A stretch of DNA of 64,000 nucleotides, taken from the NCBI GenBank assembly GCA_021186555.1, contig JAJKFL010000014.1, forward strand, positions 31,636,033 through 31,700,032, in the 5' to 3' direction. The position numbers and the translations under genes are program-made. Below are positions 58,440-64,000 of this stretch, in pieces. How positions within the stretch are numbered: position 1 is the stretch's first letter; the number at the start of each line of letters is the position of its first letter. The notes under the pieces are model-generated. The model was given only the letters and a program-made list of their open reading frames with translations, was not told the origin of the DNA and did no database searches. Origin of the DNA: Reticulitermes speratus (Eukaryota; Arthropoda; Insecta; Blattodea; Rhinotermitidae).

Positions 58440-59555
58440 TTATAATTTTGAAAAATACGTTAAAGGATAATTTAGATGAAATTTAAAAAACCAAGAAGAT
58501 TAGACGTTATGATTTAATCTGCGTGAATGAATCGTGGAACGTGTAGTTATATTCGTATGTATATAAATGCAGTTGCAAACAGTATTGTGTTACAGTTATA
58601 CTCACAACGTGACTTTTATGTAACGTAAATTTTAAAATCAAACATAAATTATATATAGGCTCAGGTTCAGCACCCCCCTCCCTCCCAATGGAAAGTTCTG
58701 GGTGCACACCTGCCCCCACCGTCCACACAGGCCTTAAGTGAAAGAGAGGGGAGTCCCTAGTATTTCATCTCCTGCAAGATCTACTAACGATTTGAATCTT
58801 TACCTTGTCAGCCTGTCAAATTATCTAAATCCTTCATGGTCCTGGTCTGGTTTCCTCGTTACAACAAAACTGCCTCTTTCACTACTGTTGTCAAAGTAAG
58901 AGTGAACCAAGTGGTACTTCTTGTTACCTTTTTCGTCAGTCTGTTTCTCATTCACCAGGTAACATAGTTTGATGACGTGATCATACTGAAGCCATGCATG
59001 TCGTCTGTGTGCATCTCCAGTATGCGAGGCCCCTATCGTGTCCTATCCATCCCGTCTTCACCGCACTGCCGTTTCAGTGCAGTGCTATCGCAAGTAGTGT
59101 CTGTGTTAGTGCGGGCTAACACGCATGTAGTGCCGAATTTAGAATGCGTGGAGTTCTACCACCTCTAAACTGCACGTCTTCATGGCGTGATGCTTAATTC
59201 AGCACGTGGAAAGTCATATGTATTGCTCCCAACTGTGGAAATATGTAATGCAGGAATCCTTACAAACGCAGAAGTTTGTTGGGTTAAACGAGAGCTAGGC
59301 TCTTGACTATTCTTATTTTATTTGTAGGCTTGCAGGCAACCGGATTAGAAATAGGTCTCTTAGGATATAAGAAGCCAAAACACTTTAATTTCTCCCTCCA
59401 ACAGGTACACAAATCTTCATCTCGATGATTACGTTGGCCGTGCGAATGGTTGAACATCCGAAACGTGTCGGACACAGGTTTAATTCTGAAAATGTGCTGA
59501 AAGTGGTGCAAAAGAATGCTAACTGTTCTGTAGGGTTCTGACGATGGTGTATGAC
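58440..59555. other. Spacer without recognised features
   Basis: I see no gene or bounded repeat. Confidence 0.5.
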
Positions 59556-59865
59556 ATTTAAACTCAAAGACGCTTTGGACTTTTCCCATTGTATTGAAAT
59601 TCAATACACTACGTTTCGGGGACAGATTTGTCCCCGCATTCAGGCTTACTTCTTCCAGAACAACTGTCACGACATGATGATTATTTACACTGCAATTAAA
59701 TCCAGATAACGTCAGATTACTAAATACTAATTTGACGTTTAAGCTAAATAATCATCATGTGTGACAATTGTTTTGGAAGAAGTAAGCCTGAAGACCCGAC
59801 CGAGCCTGTCCTCGAAACTTAATGTACTATGTTTCAAGACGTACGCTGGAAAAAGTCGAAGAAGT
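59556..59865. mobile_element. Inverted-repeat element with two hammerhead-like motifs
   Basis: The left arm (about 59560-59690) and right arm (about 59750-59865) are inverted: 'cttcttccagaacaactgtc' faces 'gacaattgttttggaagaag'. Stem-loops: on minus CTGA (59643-59640), GGGGAC, loop, GTCCCC, GAAAC (59617-59613); on plus CTGAAGA (59788-59794), a degraded stem, GAAAC (59814-59818), then TTAATGTA. Confidence 0.7.
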
Positions 59866-60487
59866 GTATGAGTTCAGCCTGAATGGATGTGTAATATTAG
59901 AACTGTAGCAAACAAGACCAATATGAAGCAATCCTGGAGTACGCAGAACACGACTTTTTTTTCTTGAAGAATGCTTAATTATAGTAGATGACCAAAACAG
60001 CTGCGTTGCTACGGTTATTAATTCTGTCCTCTCAGAATTATTCATTTTCCCTTGACACAGGCTGATGCTACAAAGCCAGATTCTAGGTTCAGAAGTCAAC
60101 TGGTCTCAGTGGGCCTTCTACCCACCGGGCTGTGGATGGGAAACCACCATATGTGGGGGGTTGCGTAATAAAGACTCATTTACAAACACGGCGCACAATT
60201 CCCTGGGGTTTAAAAGTGCGCGAACACTCCTCTTTCCATTTTCATACAAGCATAAAAACATGCACACACACATATGTAAAGTTAGCAGAGTCCAGTCCAC
60301 ATTGGCCAACAGTTAATCAGTGTACCGGTTGGCTGGCTAACTGACGTGACGGTAACTTCAGACGATATCCCACTTGGAAGTTTAAGTGACCCTATGCGTC
60401 ACACAGTGAAAGATTTATGTGACCCATTTTCTCTCAGGTTGGACTGTAGCGGTGGTTGTATACTTTACTGTATATAGAAATAAAAAT
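59866..60487. other. 3' flank of the minus-strand gene
   Basis: Nothing is recognised except the last bases of the downstream gene's 3' region. Confidence 0.45.
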
Positions 60488-60493
60488 TTTATT
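60488..60493 (-). promoter_or_regulatory. Polyadenylation signal AATAAA
   Basis: TTTATT on plus is AATAAA on minus, 42 bases beyond the stop codon of the terminal exon at 60535. The spacing fits a short 3' UTR. Confidence 0.7.
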
Positions 60494-60534
60494 TTCATTG
60501 TGCTTTGATTCAAATGCATTTTTAGCACATTTCT

Positions 60535-60797
60535 TCATTCCCAGTCTCGAACGGCATCGTTTTGAGTCGGGTCCAACTCTTCTGCATCGGCTGGGGGCAC
60601 ATTAGCTCCGCCGGGTGGATCTCCACCAATGTCATATTCTGGTGGGGCACCGCCCGTAGATGGTGGGGTACCACCTGCAGATGGTGGAGTGCCTCCCGGG
60701 GGACTTCCACCAGGACACCCTGATGTGCCCCGTCGCCCAAATATCAGGTTTATAATCCGTACCAGTAGGTCCAGGAATGAGTTGCAGTTCTGTCCTC
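60535..60797 (-). CDS. Terminal exon of an unrecognised secreted-type protein
   Basis: The acceptor is 'ctctatactttgcag' and the exon begins GAGGACAG in phase 1, matching the upstream donor. The exon encodes GGQNCNSFLDLLVRIINLIF, then GRRG, a Cys, and a Pro/Gly-rich tail with TPPSAGG, TPPSTGG and APPEYDIGGDPPGG, ending NDAVRDWE and TGA (60537-60535). NSFLDLLVRIINLIF is hydrophobic and amphipathic. G-R-R directly after it resembles an amidation and dibasic cleavage site (inference). I do not recognise the family. The frame in front of the acceptor (60843-60798) is intron. Confidence 0.75.
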
Positions 60798-61302
60798 CTG
60801 CAAAGTATAGAGTAATATTGTTACTTAAAGTTTGCATACTCACTGAGCTTGCTGTGGTTCCTCTGTACCGATTATCACCGTAAGCTTTTTGTAGCCGTAA
60901 CGCTGTGGAAATTTCCGGAGGTACGCCTTTCGAATCTAGGCCGGCCTACCGGATATCGTGATTACGAGTTTTCGTCGCTATCCTCAGTTTCGTGAGCCTT
61001 CATTTTTAGGGTAGAATCTTCAAATAAGCCACTACTTTCTTCTTCTCAATTCAGATTCATATTAACTATTCCACATAAAACATGTAATGAAAAGTTGCGA
61101 GGGGGAGAGATTGTGCTACCAGAAGGAATGTATTCACATCTACATCCATGTCAGATATATATTCTTGTCCCAGTATAATGCACCCACAAGCATAGAATTG
61201 TAGCCGCCATGACAACAGTTCACAGCGCCTGACCAATACACGTCTTCCCTCACTTGCCTACTGTTACTGTATTTCTCCATGGAAGCACGTAAGAGCCCTT
61301 AC

Positions 61303-61563
61303 CTTCTCGTCCTTGTTGACCATCTTCACCATCTGTCTGTTGTCCGATACCAAGTAACTTTTTAGCCCTCTCAAACAAATCTTTCACCCTCTGACGAACG
61401 TTTTCAAAGAAGTCGGGGCTTCTTTTCGGCCTCGAGGAATTTGCTGCTTTGAATGGGTCGTCTTGAACAGACTGCTCAATTTCCTTGCCGTGTAAGAATT
61501 TGAAGCGCTTTCCAGCCACTGGAATTCCGTGTGCACAATGCTCGCTCAGAATCAGGTCCGAGT
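61303..61563 (-). CDS. Internal exon with furin-type site and amphipathic helix
   Basis: The acceptor is 'ttttccttaccttgtttcag' and the donor is GAAG|GTAAGG. The length is 261 bases (87 codons), phase 1 at both ends. It encodes SDLILSEHCAHGIPVAGKRF, KFLHGKEIEQ, then NSS as an N-glycosylation sequon, RPKRS as a furin-type R-X-K-R|S site, and DFFENVRQRVKDLFERAKKL as a basic amphipathic helix, followed by GIGQQTDGEDGQQGRE. A secreted proprotein cut at RPKR is the simplest reading. The family is unknown. An ATG-started version of this frame is not real, because the frame continues upstream to the acceptor. Confidence 0.8.
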
Positions 61564-62984
61564 CTGAAACAAGGTAAGGAAAACAGTGTGGGCCTGAAGG
61601 AAATGAGAGCTCTTGACCGAATTTCGTGGTCAGGTAGCCAGTATTTGGTTAATATGAAGGTTATGCAGAAGTATATGGAAACCCGGTTTAAATATCTGAA
61701 TACCTTACGCCAAATTCGTGTGGAAGAGGAAAGATGAGGTGTTCAATAGTATCTTTTCAACAGAAGAAACAGTTAACTGTTCATGTATTCTGGGATGTGA
61801 CGCTATGTAATTTGGTAGATAGGTACCAACGTTTAGGAGAAACCTGCTGTCTCCGTCTTCTACCCAGAAAAAGGAGGCAGAAGTTTCCATTGAAACCTCT
61901 GCCTCCTACCTGTCTATCAAACCACAAGCCGCAAAATCTAAGACGATACTAACCCTCATACGCCGTAAGAACCTCAAATATTAAAACAATTGGATTAATT
62001 AATTAATTACGTGTAGTGTTGTATCAACAACAGAATATAGGCGTTGAAAAGTTTACGCCAAACAAAGGCAGTGAAGCCTTCTCTGGTACTTAGTCCTGTC
62101 ACGATAGAACGGCTTCCCGACTTTTAAGAACGGGCGTCTCTTTCATCGTGTTATAACCCGAGAAGATCTGATTGTAATTAAGTACATGGTATTTTCATAA
62201 AGTGTGATATCTGGCGGAAGCGGCACTTATTACAGCATTTTAGCGCAGTCTTCTATCCTTTACAGTGACCTGTACATTTGTAATAAATATGAGAATATAA
62301 TTTAGATTAACCCTTTAAAACACAGTGGTTACTGTATTGTATGACCTTAATTAAGATTACAAAACTCTTAATTTTGACCACAAATTATATGGATGTGTTC
62401 CGTAATATTCCCATTCAAGACTAGAATTACCCTATATTGTAGACATATAAAAATTCGGTTCCTTTATCTCAGGAAACATAGTTCGTTGTCGTTACAAAAA
62501 CTAGTCTTTCAAATTTTCATAGAGAATGAATCGCAGTGTGTTGTAAGAACCATTCGGAACATGTAAATGTACTTTGTGGAAAAAATGTAGTATTTCGTAA
62601 TGTTTCAGCAGGTGGTAGATACAGTAACTGCTTGAAGGTGTTAGCCGATTGATGTTTATAATGTAGAAGCGGTGTGTTTACTCTGAGGTAGCAAATGAAT
62701 CGTTAATGTAATTCAAATTAATTTCGTACTTCAAAGTCTGATCCTTGGTGACCAGTGTACTTGTCGAAAAATATACCTGAAATTGCTATTACAAGTCATG
62801 AAAATTGTATGTATTTCTAACATAACGTTGCTATCGTATTTCACTGTCATCCATTTATTATATAACATTTTGTTTATTATATAATATTTTATATTTTTTA
62901 TGGCTAAGTTCAATTTTACGATGCATATGTGAGGTTAGGCTTAGGTGCCACAATATTGCATTTTATTGACATGTTGAGGCTCAC
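61564..62984 (-). other. Intron of the minus-strand gene, with a repeat
   Basis: This is a 1421-bp phase 1 intron. It contains the 'VFWDVTLCNLVDRY' repeat at 61775-61960 and AT-rich sequence. No coding potential is seen. Confidence 0.7.
61775..61960 (+). repeat. 'VTPCSL' dispersed repeat with internal hairpin
   Basis: 'gtattctgggatgtgacgc' and 'gtagataggtaccaacg' give VFWDVTLCNLVDRYQRLGET in frame. Within it, GGAGGCAGAAGTTTC (61873-61887) is inverted as GAAACCTCTGCCTCC (61892-61906), one mismatch. I recall this sequence as frequent in insect genomes. Its class is unknown to me. Confidence 0.6.
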
Positions 62985-63209
62985 CTACATAGAAACCCCA
63001 CTCTGTCTCATTATTCACGAAACCAATGGGTTTGGTGTTATTGTCTAAATACATATCCCAGTTGCTCCACGGAATAGGTTCGGTCGAGTTCCCATCCACG
63101 AAGCAGTTCCACGTGATTATGTCGGTGTGGCCGTCGCGTAACCAACTGACACCAGCGAAGATCCATTCCTCTCCAGTTCTGCTGAAGACGAATCCACCTC
63201 CACTTATCT
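62985..63209 (-). CDS. Internal exon, Trp-rich extracellular-type domain
   Basis: The acceptor is 'tgctctctattacag' and the donor is GTAG|GTGAGC. The length is 225 bases, phase 1 at both ends, so it joins the 61563 exon as V-D-S. It encodes ISGGGFVFSRTGEEWIFAGV, SWLRDGHTDIITWNCFVDG, NSTEPIPWSNWDMYLDNNT, then KPIGFVNNETEWGFYV. It contains three N-glycosylation sequons (NST, NNT, NET), five Trp and one Cys, which could pair with the Cys in the next exon. I do not recognise the domain. The window holds no further upstream exon that I can identify. Confidence 0.8.
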
Positions 63210-63360
63210 CTGTAATAGAGAGCAGGTTAGAGCATGTGTGGCCTCTAGGTCAGTGATTTCTTTTTCCAGTTGGCAGCACACTAAAGTACTTGAATGTTTG
63301 GCAAGATAGTCTTAAGTCAATTTCTTTGAGTTCTGATTATTGCAGCAGTACCACTGTACA

Positions 63361-64000
63361 CGGGGTGCGGCAGAGAAAGAGGCTAATTTAAAAACAAAGT
63401 AGGAGTAAATAATTCAAATACTGTACTTAAAAAATTACAAAAATTTTATCTTAAACATACTACAAAACCCAGTTCTTTTTTAATACAACATATTAAAGTG
63501 ACCCTCAACACCTGCGGAAAGACTTGTCGAACCTGGAAAGCATATTTCAGTTAACTCTTATACAAAAATGTCTGAATCATGTAGGCTGATGTTACTGTTT
63601 TCGGGATTGCATTGTCTTCATCCAAAAATATACGGATGAATAGTCCCGAAAGTTGATATCGCACACCAGCTGCAAGCTTCGCATTATGTAATGGCTTCTG
63701 ATGTAATTAGTTGGAGTTTTTGGTTTGCCCCGTATGGGGAATTCTTTTAATCGCAGATCCGATGAGACGAAAATTATCTTGATCACTCATTAGCAAATTA
63801 TAAATTTCATCGTCATTCACATGAGCCAGGAATTTATGACAAACATTTGTGCGACTGATTAAATCGCACTGCCTGGATCTTGTAGTGGTGGACGTTCAAG
63901 TTCTTGTGTACAATTCGTCGAAAAATTCTTGTGAGAGGTACTTAACGAAGCTACATGACGCGGCCCAAAACACTCAGGACTGTTCCACAGCAGCCCTGTC
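63361..64000 (-). pseudogene. Tc1/mariner-superfamily (DDE_3) transposase relic
   Basis: Minus frames show NDDEIYNLLMSDQDNFRLIG, LHQKPLHNAKL-like sequence, WCAISTFGTIHPYIF and LDEDNAIPKTVTSAYMIQTF. These follow 'MSDE.HF.L.G', 'PLHS.KV.VWCAIS.FGIIGPYFF' and 'TVTS.RY..ML..F' of insect IS630-like transposases. At least two frameshifts break it. The first catalytic Asp is present (MSDQ). The element's 3' end may be 'ggggtgcggcagagaaag' (63361-63378). It runs off the window on the right. Confidence 0.75.

Noticed and set aside
1-64000. CRISPR array, operon or bacterial system
   Set aside because: There are no spaced direct repeats with unique spacers and no dense coding. The window is eukaryotic.

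Overview
This window looks like non-coding, repeat-rich DNA from a large insect genome. A cockroach or termite (Blattodea) is my best guess. That rests on the mix of tRNA-derived SINEs, non-LTR retrotransposon C-termini and Tc1/mariner, pogo and PIF/Harbinger relics, plus long introns and AT-rich spacers. It is an inference from family resemblance, not a database result. Most open reading frames here are chance or repeat-derived. There are no operons and no real tRNA or rRNA genes.

The one convincing host gene is on the minus strand at the right edge. Three consecutive exons (63209-62985, 61563-61303, 60797-60535) are joined by introns with good splice sites, all in phase 1, and end in a stop codon with an AATAAA signal about 40 bases downstream. 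They encode the C-terminal part of an unrecognised, probably secreted protein. It has four N-glycosylation sequons, a furin-type RPKR|S site, an amphipathic helix, a second hydrophobic helix ending in G-R-R, and a Pro/Gly-rich tail. Its 5' exons lie beyond the window.

Layout. 1-6 kb: spacer, a 33-bp minisatellite (2.6-3.2 kb) and a dispersed repeat with a conserved ORF. 6-13 kb: a perfect 42-bp palindrome and several large inverted repeats. 13-23 kb: a retroelement-like insertion with a 13-bp target duplication, LINE 3' ends, SINEs, and an inverted pair element into whose neighbour a SINE has jumped. 23-30 kb: SINE C copies, a 552-bp terminal-inverted-repeat element and LINE fragments. 30-33 kb: a pogo/Tigger transposase relic split by a 768-bp palindromic insertion, then a SINE-in-SINE nest. 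34-37 kb: a 50-bp minisatellite of about 1.3 kb. 37-44 kb: SINEs and a complete 593-bp PIF/Harbinger-type element with TTA duplications. 44.5-45.4 kb: a long TATG microsatellite. 48-54.6 kb: an old LINE on the minus strand, broken by two inverted-repeat elements. 55-60 kb: SINEs and LINE ends. 60.5-63.2 kb: the gene. 63.4-64 kb: a mariner-like transposase relic.

The strongest unexplained pattern is a stem-loop found at about sixteen places, mostly in inverted-repeat elements. It reads CTGANGA, then T, then a stem whose two strands covary between copies, then GAAAC. It closely resembles a minimal hammerhead ribozyme core, as reported for Penelope-like retroelements. The best copy (31720-31764) also has plausible stems I and III.
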